NCBI GenBank assembly: GCA_003167015.1
Contig: PMUF01000236.1
Span: forward strand, 1-14,968
DNA: 14,968 bases
Reading direction: 5' to 3'
Source of the DNA: Chitinophagaceae bacterium
GTDB taxonomy: Bacteria > Bacteroidota > Bacteroidia > Chitinophagales > Chitinophagaceae
The position numbers and the translations under genes are program-made. The notes beneath the pieces were generated by a model, which saw nothing but the letters and a program-made list of their open reading frames with translations, ran no database searches and was not told the origin of the DNA. Positions 1 through 6,805 of the stretch are shown piece after piece. Each line of letters begins with the position of its first letter. Positions within the stretch are counted from its first letter, which is position 1.

Positions 1-2199
1 CGGGGGATCGTTCCCAATACGCAATTGAACAACGGGAACTTTACCGCCAATGTCACCCAGCGGTTCACCCCCAATTTCAGCCTCACGACCTATTTCAACT
101 ATAGCCGCCAGTCCTCGCCTAATGTACCGGACGTCAGCTATGGACCCAACAGCATCATCTACAACATCATTATCTGGGGCGGCGCCGACTGGGCCATGAA
201 GGACATGCGGAACTACTGGCAGCCGGGTTACAGAGGCGTCGAGCAGCTCTACGAAGAGTACTACCGCTATAATAATCCATACTTCATGTCTTATGAGTGG
301 CTGCGGGGACATTACCAGAATAATGAATACGGATATCTGTCCTTCAACTACAAGCTCAATAATAACATCGATTTCCAGTTCAGGCCGAGCTTTAGCGCGT
401 ACGACATGTTCAATAACGAGAAAATGCCTTATTCCGCAGGTGTGTACGGAAGGCCGCTGCGTCAGGGTGATTACCGGGAGGACAGAAGATCGTTATTCGA
501 TGCGAACTATGATCTGCAGGCAAGGTATCACGCCAACTCTCTCCTGGGCTTCCTGGATGTCAGCGGGCTGATCGGCGGGACTGTGAGATCCTTTTCCTTT
601 AACTCCGGTTTCGAATCGACCAACTACCTGAATGTGCCGGGCATCTATTCCTTCTCCAACTCCCTGGGTGCACTGACGGGCAGCAGCTTTGCTTCTAACA
701 TGGAAGTATTGAGCGGTTATTACTCCGTAGACCTCGGGTATAAATCGTATATCACGGCCAATATTACCGGCCGCGTGGATAAATCTTCCGCCCTGCCTGC
801 CAATAGCGATGCCTATTTCTATCCTTCGTTCAACCTCGCGTCTGTCATATCGGAATATGTTCATTTGCCGGAAGTGATCTCCTTCCTCAAGGTCAGGGCT
901 TCCTATGCCGAAAGTAAAGATGGCGGCACCCAGCCCTTCTTCAGCCCCAATGTCAGCAGTACGCCGGCCGCCGGATACGGTTATTACTGGAGCTCGCCCT
1001 ACAACGGGCCTACTTACCAGTTCGTTCCGACCTATACCCTGGCGCCGACTTATTCCAATCAGAGCAGTGCATCTTATTCAGATCAGACGGTCAGCAAGAC
1101 CATCGTCACGGCAGACAGAAAAGCGCTTGAATTCGGTGCGGATATCCGGGTTCTCAAGAACAGGTTAGGCCTGGATGTCACCCGTTATCACTATAACAAT
1201 ACGGGCATCGCCGGCCAGGGTACGTCCAATGCTTCCGGCTATTCTTCCAACCTCACCAACGGTAATTCTTATACCAATGACGGATGGGAAGCTACGCTGA
1301 CCGGTAAGGCGCTCGTTAACCCCCATGGATTGAGCTGGACAGTGACGGCCAACTTCTTCACCTATGTGAAAAAATGGACCAACGATGCCAACCCGGACAA
1401 CTGGCAGCACAATGGCACCAGGTATGACCTGGTCTACGGTCAGGGATTCGTCAGGGCGCCCGATGGCAAATTGGTCATCGACCCGAGTTCAGGGACATAT
1501 GAAGACTATAGCCAGGTGGGCAGTTCCGCACAGAAAATATTCGGTCACTCGGATCCCGACTGGCAATGGGGTTTGATCAATACTTTCAACTATAAGTCTT
1601 TTTCACTGCGTTTCCAGTTTGACGGTATGGTCGGCGGCGTCATCGATGACTATGTCCGGGATAAAACACTCCAGGGCGGTCGTCACAAAGAAGCTGCTGA
1701 AGGCGCCATCGGTGCGGCCAGACCTTCGGATGAAGAAAATATTCCGGCCTATACCGGCCAGGGCGTGAACCTGGTAGGCGCTCCGATCGCACTGGATCCT
1801 ATATCCGGCAAGGTGACGAATATGAAACAGCTGACCGAGGTGACCAACACCACCAAGAGTCTTGTCCAGCCCTTCGTTTACGAGATGTCCTCCATCGCGG
1901 ATCTGGATATCATCAAGAAGACGAATGCCAAACTGAGAGAGGTGACGCTGACCTATAAATTTTCGCCGACCGCTTTTGGAAGGAAATCCTTCATCCAGAA
2001 TGCAACGTTGTCGCTGGTCGGCAGGAACCTGTTGTACTTCTTCCCCCAGCGGTACAAAGACCTGGATGTGGATCAGTATAGCCAGGGAGTATATGGCACG
2101 AACAGTAACGGAACCTATAGTTCTACCCCGTCCACCAGTTCAGGTTTGCAAACGCCTACGACTCGCAGCTATGGTGTCAACTTTAACTTTTCCTTCTAA
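1..2199 (+). CDS. SusC/RagA-family TonB-dependent outer-membrane transporter, 3' part
   Basis: Partial gene. The frame is open from base 1, so the N-terminus (signal peptide, carboxypeptidase-like domain, plug) lies outside the window and about 732 C-terminal residues remain. These residues form the beta-barrel part: alternating aromatic/polar strands and many Asn/Tyr/Ser-rich loops. The protein ends in YGVNFNFSF with a terminal Phe, the usual outer-membrane beta-signal insertion end. The family imports large ligands (oligosaccharides, peptides, other polymers) across the outer membrane using TonB energy, working with a SusD lipoprotein that caps the barrel. The SusD gene follows 18 bases downstream, so the two form one operon. 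The ligand cannot be read from the sequence. Family assignment is firm, supported by the SusD neighbour; substrate is unknown. Confidence 0.93.
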   Translation, partial: RGIVPNTQLNNGNFTANVTQRFTPNFSLTTYFNYSRQSSPNVPDVSYGPNSIIYNIIIWGGADWAMKDMRNYWQPGYRGVEQLYEEYYRYNNPYFMSYEWLRGHYQNNEYGYLSFNYKLNNNIDFQFRPSFSAYDMFNNEKMPYSAGVYGRPLRQGDYREDRRSLFDANYDLQARYHANSLLGFLDVSGLIGGTVRSFSFNSGFESTNYLNVPGIYSFSNSLGALTGSSFASNMEVLSGYYSVDLGYKSYITANITGRVDKSSALPANSDAYFYPSFNLASVISEYVHLPEVISFLKVRASYAESKDGGTQPFFSPNVSSTPAAGYGYYWSSPYNGPTYQFVPTYTLAPTYSNQSSASYSDQTVSKTIVTADRKALEFGADIRVLKNRLGLDVTRYHYNNTGIAGQGTSNASGYSSNLTNGNSYTNDGWEATLTGKALVNPHGLSWTVTANFFTYVKKWTNDANPDNWQHNGTRYDLVYGQGFVRAPDGKLVIDPSSGTYEDYSQVGSSAQKIFGHSDPDWQWGLINTFNYKSFSLRFQFDGMVGGVIDDYVRDKTLQGGRHKEAAEGAIGAARPSDEENIPAYTGQGVNLVGAPIALDPISGKVTNMKQLTEVTNTTKSLVQPFVYEMSSIADLDIIKKTNAKLREVTLTYKFSPTAFGRKSFIQNATLSLVGRNLLYFFPQRYKDLDVDQYSQGVYGTNSNGTYSSTPSTSSGLQTPTTRSYGVNFNFSF

Positions 2200-2217
2200 C
2201 CCATTAAAGCAAAAAAT

Positions 2218-3900
2218 ATGAAAGGGATAAAAAATATTTGCCTGGTCGTTGCAGGGGCCCTGCTATTTGCCTCCTGCAGCAAAACCATCCAGGATAAGCA
2301 GTCTAACCCCAATGCCCCTGCCACTGTGCCCTCCGCTTTGATCCTGGGCACCGTGCTCAACGATATGTCCGGCGAAAATGGAAACAGTACCAGCGGCGCC
2401 CTGGGCGGCGTCAATTCATGGGATCTGGTTCATCAATGGAACCAATACCATTGCCAGAATTATGATTATTACGGCAACAATATCTATGCCTGGACCGATG
2501 GTTCGCTGAATTCCGCCGGCGGCAGCTCCGGTCCGTTCAACTCCTACCTGGTGCTGAAAAATGTCGTGCAGATGGAAAACGCAGTCGTGGGCGTCGATGC
2601 AGGCCATGCCAATCCGTATGAAGCCATCGGGAGGTTCGTCAGGGCTTATTATTACTACAATCTTACTTCATTGATGGGCGATGTTCCGCAGACCCAGGCT
2701 TTGGAAGCACAGGCTAACCCAACACCTTCTTATACGCCGCAGGAACAGGTATTCGAGTATATCCTCGATGAATTGGATACTGCCAATTCCGATTTTGCGA
2801 CGCTGATCACCAATAAGGATGTAACATTATCGGCTGCACAGGACTTATTTTATGCGGGGAATCTCGCCGCCTGGCAGAAACTGGTGAATTCTTTCAAATT
2901 AAGGGTACTGATCAGCCTAAGCCTCCAGTCTTCAGACGCCAATCTGAATGTGCCGGCGCGGTTCGCCGCTGTCATCAATAACCCGGCCACCTACCCCATT
3001 TTCGCCAGCCAGTCTGATGATTTCGAATTTAACTATAACCCCGGCGGCTCCAGTACTTTCAGCACCTATCCTTTCAATCCGAGCAACTTCGGCTCTATCG
3101 CCGGTCGTTATAATATGGCGTATACCTACGTCAATGCACTGACCTCCCTGAACGATGCCCGTGTGTTCGTAACCTGTGAGCCCGCCCAGGCGCTGGTAAC
3201 AGCCGATACGGCCAAGGCAGACAGCTCTTCTTACTATCCTGCCCGGTACAAATATTTCGTGGGAGCCAGCACCGGTTTGGCCCTGGGTACCATGTATTCC
3301 AACGCCAGCGCCGGGGATTACTCTTTTATCAACCGCTATCGGTATTATAACAGCTTTACCGGCGAGCCGGACGTGCTGGTCGGATACAAGGAAATGTGCT
3401 TTAATATCGCCGAGGCGATCGAGCGCGGGTGGATCAGCGGCAATGCCGAGACCTGGTACAAGCAGGGGATCACGACTTCCATGGCCTTCTACGGGATCAA
3501 CGTAGCCGATACCAGCTTTACGGCCTACTTTCTTCCCGGAGGCGCCAGTTCGCTTTCTCAAATAACCGCATATCCCTTTACTTTCAATTTTGCCACTTAC
3601 TATGCGCAGCCTTCCGTCCAGCTGTCTTCCACAGCTGCCACGGCTCTCAACCAGATCGTGCTGCAGAAATACATCGCCTGCTTTCAGAATTCCGGTTACG
3701 AAGGGTACTACAACTGGCGTAGAACAGGTATACCGGCCTTCCAGGGTGGCACCGGCGTAGGTAACAATGGTGTCATACCGCTCCGCTGGGCCTATCCGGT
3801 AACCGAGCAGACTCAGAATACGAAAAACTGGTCGGCGGCTATATCCAACCAGGGCTTCAGCGCCGACGACCTGAACCAGACTATGTGGTTGCTTAAATGA
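2218..3900 (+). CDS. SusD/RagB-family outer-membrane lipoprotein (SusD-like_2 type)
   Basis: 560 residues, normal family length. It has a lipoprotein signal peptide: Lys-rich start, hydrophobic stretch LVVAGALLF, and lipobox FASC with Cys20 as the lipidated residue. The mature protein opens with the typical linker (SKTIQDKQSNPNAP). A TPR-like helical core is visible, for example YEAIGRFVRAYYYYNLTSLMGDVPQT at about residues 137-162, which carries the GDVP motif common in SusD proteins. The C-terminal part contains YNWRRTGIPAF and RWAYPVTEQ, as in the SusD-like_2 subgroup. It acts at the cell surface as the lid and ligand-binding partner of the upstream SusC. The start ATG is 18 bases after the SusC stop and gives the signal peptide directly. 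A hairpin terminator follows the stop. The ligand is unknown. Confidence 0.92.
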   Translation: MKGIKNICLVVAGALLFASCSKTIQDKQSNPNAPATVPSALILGTVLNDMSGENGNSTSGALGGVNSWDLVHQWNQYHCQNYDYYGNNIYAWTDGSLNSAGGSSGPFNSYLVLKNVVQMENAVVGVDAGHANPYEAIGRFVRAYYYYNLTSLMGDVPQTQALEAQANPTPSYTPQEQVFEYILDELDTANSDFATLITNKDVTLSAAQDLFYAGNLAAWQKLVNSFKLRVLISLSLQSSDANLNVPARFAAVINNPATYPIFASQSDDFEFNYNPGGSSTFSTYPFNPSNFGSIAGRYNMAYTYVNALTSLNDARVFVTCEPAQALVTADTAKADSSSYYPARYKYFVGASTGLALGTMYSNASAGDYSFINRYRYYNSFTGEPDVLVGYKEMCFNIAEAIERGWISGNAETWYKQGITTSMAFYGINVADTSFTAYFLPGGASSLSQITAYPFTFNFATYYAQPSVQLSSTAATALNQIVLQKYIACFQNSGYEGYYNWRRTGIPAFQGGTGVGNNGVIPLRWAYPVTEQTQNTKNWSAAISNQGFSADDLNQTMWLLK

Positions 3901-3908
3901 TCGAAACG

Positions 3909-4073
3909 ATGTTCCGAAATTATTTTCCTTACAGGCTGCTAGCGATAGCAGCCTGTATTTTTCATTTTACGCCTTCCGTCGCGGATAAGACACTGCTAAA
4001 AGGATTTTCGGGTGTACAAACGGATCACCCCGAAGAATTGATCGGTTATTTATCGGAAAAACATCTCCGATGA
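3909..4073 (+). CDS. Possible small ORF (54 codons) with signal-peptide-like start, uncertain
   Basis: An ATG eight bases after the SusD stop opens a frame of 54 codons. Its product starts MFRNYFPYRLLAIAACIFHF, then TPSVA and a polar tail ending SEKHLR. The first 25 residues resemble a cleavable signal peptide, with VA before a charged region. Against it: a perfect 12-bp terminator hairpin lies inside the frame at 3930-3957, I recognise no family, and it is short. It could be a genuine tiny secreted peptide, the stump of a decayed third gene of the SusCD operon, or chance. Confidence 0.2.
   Translation: MFRNYFPYRLLAIAACIFHFTPSVADKTLLKGFSGVQTDHPEELIGYLSEKHLR
3930..3962 (+). terminator. Strong rho-independent-type terminator after SusCD
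   Basis: TACAGGCTGCTA pairs perfectly with TAGCAGCCTGTA (12 bp) around a GCGA tetraloop and is followed by ATTTTTC and a further T-rich stretch. It lies 30 bases past the SusD stop and separates the SusCD operon from the phosphonate genes. Confidence 0.85.
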
Positions 4074-4118
4074 GTTTTAAACATTATTTAATGAAGGGTT
4101 AGACGGGCCTAATGGCAT

Positions 4119-4137
4119 TTTCGATATCTTTCGATAT
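4119..4137 (+). repeat. Two tandem 9-mers TTTCGATAT at 10-bp spacing before the operon start
   Basis: TTTCGATAT occurs at 4119-4127 and again at 4129-4137, one helical turn apart, ending 13 bases before the chosen start of the HD-domain gene. TATCTTTC at 4125-4132 is one mismatch from the Bacteroidota -7 element TAnnTTTG, so this may be the promoter or operator area of the four-gene operon. No good -33 TTG was found at the right distance. Function is a guess. Confidence 0.3.
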
Positions 4138-4150
4138 AATATTATCTAAA

Positions 4151-4756
4151 ATGAAAATTGAGCAAGCCGAAAAAATTACTGACGAGATCATGAGCCTCTA
4201 TGAAGAATATGGCGGCGCGGAATATGCAGGCGAAAAGGTCTCCCAACTCGAGCACATGGTACAGGCTGCTCAACTGGCCGAGGCCCAGGGGTATGACGAA
4301 GAAGTCATCCTGGCCGCCTTCCTGCACGATATCGGTCATATCAGCGAAGCCGCCAAAGGTGATAATGAGATGGACGGATACGGCATCAAAGATCACGAAG
4401 AACTCGGCGCCGAATTCCTCCGGGAGAAAGGCTTCTCCAAAAAAGTCGCCCGCCTGGTGGAATCCCATGTCGAAGCTAAACGTTACCTCACTTTCAAAGA
4501 CCCGTTATATTATTCCCAATTGTCCGACGCCAGTAAAAAAACGCTCGACTACCAGGGCGGCCCCATGACGGCGGAAGAGGCGTCCGCATTCGAACAATAC
4601 CCCCTGTTCGACCTCATCATCCGCATGCGGAAATGGGACGAGGAAGCGAAGATCGAACATCAACCGATGCCCGACCTGCAACACTATCGCAATATGATCC
4701 TCCATCACCTCCAGACAGTCGGCTCAGCCCCGAATTCACCAGTAAAACATTCCTGA
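4151..4756 (+). CDS. phnZ: PhnZ-like HD-domain di-iron oxygenase (phosphonate-operon HDIG family, TIGR03276 type)
   Basis: 201 residues, close to PhnZ length. PhnZ uses a mixed-valent di-iron centre and O2 to cleave the C-P bond of (R)-1-hydroxy-2-aminoethylphosphonate, giving glycine and phosphate. All key positions are here, offset by one or two from my recollection of PhnZ numbering: the Tyr25/Glu28 pair (YAGE) involved in substrate recognition, metal ligands His35, His59-Asp60 (LHDIGH), His82, His106 and Asp163 (RKWDEEAK), His63 of the phosphonate pocket, and Lys110 (HVEAKRYL). QGGPMT at about 135-140 is also typical. I chose the ATG at 4151 over the one at 4112 because it removes 13 unconserved hydrophobic residues and aligns with PhnZ; TAAA precedes it. 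The stop is one base before the next gene's ATG, implying translational coupling. No PhnY dioxygenase is nearby to make the usual substrate, so the real substrate is open. Confidence 0.85.
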   Translation: MKIEQAEKITDEIMSLYEEYGGAEYAGEKVSQLEHMVQAAQLAEAQGYDEEVILAAFLHDIGHISEAAKGDNEMDGYGIKDHEELGAEFLREKGFSKKVARLVESHVEAKRYLTFKDPLYYSQLSDASKKTLDYQGGPMTAEEASAFEQYPLFDLIIRMRKWDEEAKIEHQPMPDLQHYRNMILHHLQTVGSAPNSPVKHS

Positions 4757-4757
4757 T

Positions 4758-5450
4758 ATGAGCTCCGTGCAATTGGTCGTTTTCGATATCGCGGGTACCA
4801 CCGTCCGCGATAATGGCAATGTCGCCGAAGCCTTCCTTTCCGCCTTCCGGGATTTCGGGTTCACAATACCCGTCGGCGACATAAAAAAAGTGATGGGTTT
4901 CAGGAAAATGGATGCCATCGTCCTCCTCCTCGAAAAATTCGCGCCCGACGTAAAGGATAATGACTTCCTGATCGAACGCATCCATACCCGTTTTATCGAT
5001 AAGATGATCGAATTCTATCGGAACGACGAGACGCTGGCACCCTTTCCCAACGCAGAATCCGTCTTCTCCGCCCTCAAAGCGCAGGGGATCAAAATAGCGC
5101 TGAATACAGGTTTCACGCGTTCTATCACGGATACTATCCTGCACCGACTGCGTTGGGACGAACGTAGTCCGCTGATCGACCGGGTGATCTGCAGTGATGA
5201 AGTGGCCCATGGCCGCCCTCATCCTGATATGATCAAGGCCCTCATGGACGATCTCAGCATCGTCTCCCCGGAAGGGGTCCTCAAGGTCGGCGATACCGAA
5301 GTGGATGTGGAAGAAGGGCGTAATGCTGCCTGTGGAACTGTCGTCAGCGTGACTACCGGGGCCTATACCCGTGAGCAACTGGCGTCTTACGAACCCGACT
5401 TCATCATCGACGACCTGCAGGAACTTCTGCCCATCATCGAACAAGCGTAA
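4758..5450 (+). CDS. Phosphonatase-like HAD hydrolase (PhnX-like, TIGR03351 type)
   Basis: 230 residues. The HAD nucleophile motif is DIAGTT (Asp10, Ala12), the form specific to phosphonatases in place of DxDxT. The cap domain keeps the Schiff-base lysine, Lys50 in MGFRKMDA, which in PhnX forms an imine with phosphonoacetaldehyde before C-P hydrolysis. Motif II is LNTGFT (115-120). Motif III has Arg153 (GRPHP) where most HADs have Lys, again as in PhnX. The Mg-binding acidic motif is GDTEVD (Asp179, Asp183). Expected reaction: phosphonoacetaldehyde or a close 2-oxoethylphosphonate to phosphate plus acetaldehyde, in the cytoplasm. This clade, unlike true PhnX, is usually found with FAD oxidases instead of PhnW, and that is the arrangement here. 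Start ATG is one base after the upstream stop; the next gene starts nine bases downstream. Confidence 0.88.
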   Translation: MSSVQLVVFDIAGTTVRDNGNVAEAFLSAFRDFGFTIPVGDIKKVMGFRKMDAIVLLLEKFAPDVKDNDFLIERIHTRFIDKMIEFYRNDETLAPFPNAESVFSALKAQGIKIALNTGFTRSITDTILHRLRWDERSPLIDRVICSDEVAHGRPHPDMIKALMDDLSIVSPEGVLKVGDTEVDVEEGRNAACGTVVSVTTGAYTREQLASYEPDFIIDDLQELLPIIEQA

Positions 5451-5459
5451 TTACTTTAT

Positions 5460-6794
5460 ATGCCTTCTCCCCCCGTCTCCTCTTCCCCGTCCGCCTCCGC
5501 TTTCCTTCCTCAGGCTAATGCCGCGGGATTGCGGGGCTGGCTGCAACGTTCCCCGGCCTGGGTATTCGTCCTGTACGTCTCCCTTTCCTCCTTCGTCGTT
5601 TACGCCTGTATGTACGGATTCAGAAAACCTTTTACCGCAGCCTCCTACGACGGCATTCACTTCTTCGGCATCTCTTATAAAGTGGTGCTGGTCATCTCAC
5701 AGGTACTGGGTTATATGCTGAGCAAGTTTTTCGGCATCCGCTTCATCGCCGGCATGGATCCATCTAAACGGGCCGGGTTCATCGTCAAGCTGATCCTTAC
5801 CGCCTGGATCTCTTTACTGTTGTTCGGCCTGGTACCCGCTCCTTATAATTTTATTTTCATGTTCATCAACGGCCTCCCCCTGGGTATGGTCTGGGGCCTC
5901 GTCTTCGGCTTCCTCGAAGGCAGAAGGACCACTGAGCTGTTAGGCGCTATTTTGTCCACCAGCTTTATCTTCGCCTCGGGTCTGGCCAAAACGGTGGGTA
6001 AAAGCATGATGCTCTATGCCGGCATCAGCCAGACCTGGATGCCCTTCGTCGCGGGAGCGGTGTTCATCGGCCCCCTGCTGCTCAGCACCTGGCTGCTTAA
6101 CCAGACACCGCCGCCCAGCCCTGAAGATATCGCCTCGCGCACTATCCGCCTGCCGATGGGGAAAGAACAGCGCAGGAACTTCCTGAAGATATTCGGCCTG
6201 GCGCTTATTCCCATCATCACGGCCTATGCCATGCTGACGGTCCTGCGCGATTTCACCGAGGATTTTGCCAACGAGCTATGGTCGGAGACCGGTTTCCGGA
6301 ATAATGCCGATGTCTTCGCCGGCACCAGCACCATCGTCTCCCTCATTGTCCTGGCCGTGATCGGCGGATTCTTTCTCATTAAGAATAACTTCCGGGCCTT
6401 TCAGCTCAATAACGTCATCATCATCGGAGGCTTCTTGCTGGCCGCAGGAGCGACGGTGGCCTTCCATCTCCACCTGATCTCCTCCGTCGCCTGGATCATT
6501 ACAGCCTCCGCAGGCCTTTATCTCGGCTATGTACCTTATAATTGTTTTTATTTCGAGAGGATGCTCGCTGCGTATAAGATACCCGGCAACGTCGGCTTTC
6601 TGATCTATATTGCCGATGCCTTCGGTTATCTGGGAACGGTAGTTGTCCTGCTGGTCAAGGAATTCGTACATATCCGCTATACGTGGGTGGATTTTTTTAC
6701 AGGCATGTTCTATGTCTCCGCAGCGTTGGGCGTCATGTTCGTTTTGTGGAGCTCCGTCCTCTTCACAAAAATCTACCGAAAACAAAACCACTAA
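5460..6794 (+). CDS. DUF5690-family MFS-like transporter, candidate aminophosphonate carrier
   Basis: 444 residues with about 11-12 hydrophobic segments, so an inner-membrane carrier. After a Pro/Ser-rich N-terminus of about 28 residues comes the first membrane segment and the conserved YGFRKPFTAA. Mid-protein LRDFTEDFANELW (about residues 261-273) is a second typical block; I recall both from the Bacteroidota family DUF5690, which resembles the major facilitator superfamily. No ABC importer (PhnCDE) or porter of known phosphonate type is in the window. Its place between the phosphonatase-like gene and the FAD oxidase, nine and eleven bases from its neighbours, suggests it carries the operon's substrate inward, or a product such as phosphate outward. 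That role is inferred only from position. The start is the first ATG after the upstream stop; no upstream alternative is needed. Confidence 0.85.
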   Translation: MPSPPVSSSPSASAFLPQANAAGLRGWLQRSPAWVFVLYVSLSSFVVYACMYGFRKPFTAASYDGIHFFGISYKVVLVISQVLGYMLSKFFGIRFIAGMDPSKRAGFIVKLILTAWISLLLFGLVPAPYNFIFMFINGLPLGMVWGLVFGFLEGRRTTELLGAILSTSFIFASGLAKTVGKSMMLYAGISQTWMPFVAGAVFIGPLLLSTWLLNQTPPPSPEDIASRTIRLPMGKEQRRNFLKIFGLALIPIITAYAMLTVLRDFTEDFANELWSETGFRNNADVFAGTSTIVSLIVLAVIGGFFLIKNNFRAFQLNNVIIIGGFLLAAGATVAFHLHLISSVAWIITASAGLYLGYVPYNCFYFERMLAAYKIPGNVGFLIYIADAFGYLGTVVVLLVKEFVHIRYTWVDFFTGMFYVSAALGVMFVLWSSVLFTKIYRKQNH

Positions 6795-6805
6795 AAAGGA
6801 AATTT

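Noticed and set aside
2932..3561. 209-codon minus-strand frame inside the SusD gene
   Set aside because: Antisense shadow with no motif; SusD reading is convincing.
4119..4137. Mobile-element target-site duplication or CRISPR-like repeat
   Set aside because: Only two abutting 9-base copies, no element ends, no spacers; better seen as a possible regulatory site or chance.
4112..4150. Upstream ATG at 4112 for the HD-domain gene
   Set aside because: Adds 13 hydrophobic residues not found in PhnZ, covers the promoter-like repeats, and has no ribosome site; 4151 aligns with PhnZ.
4151..4756. Reading the HD protein as a generic nucleotide phosphohydrolase
   Set aside because: Presence of the PhnZ-specific Tyr/Glu pair, His63 and Lys110, and the phosphonate gene context, favour the oxygenase.
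4617..5444. 275-codon open frame on the minus strand opposite the phosphonatase-like gene
   Set aside because: Lies antisense to a gene with complete HAD motifs; its product has no recognisable domain. A shadow of codon usage.
6683..6805. N-terminal extension of the FAD oxidase into the transporter gene
   Set aside because: Overlaps coding sequence of the upstream gene; the ATG at 6806 has a good AAGGA site and starts at the FAD-binding fold.
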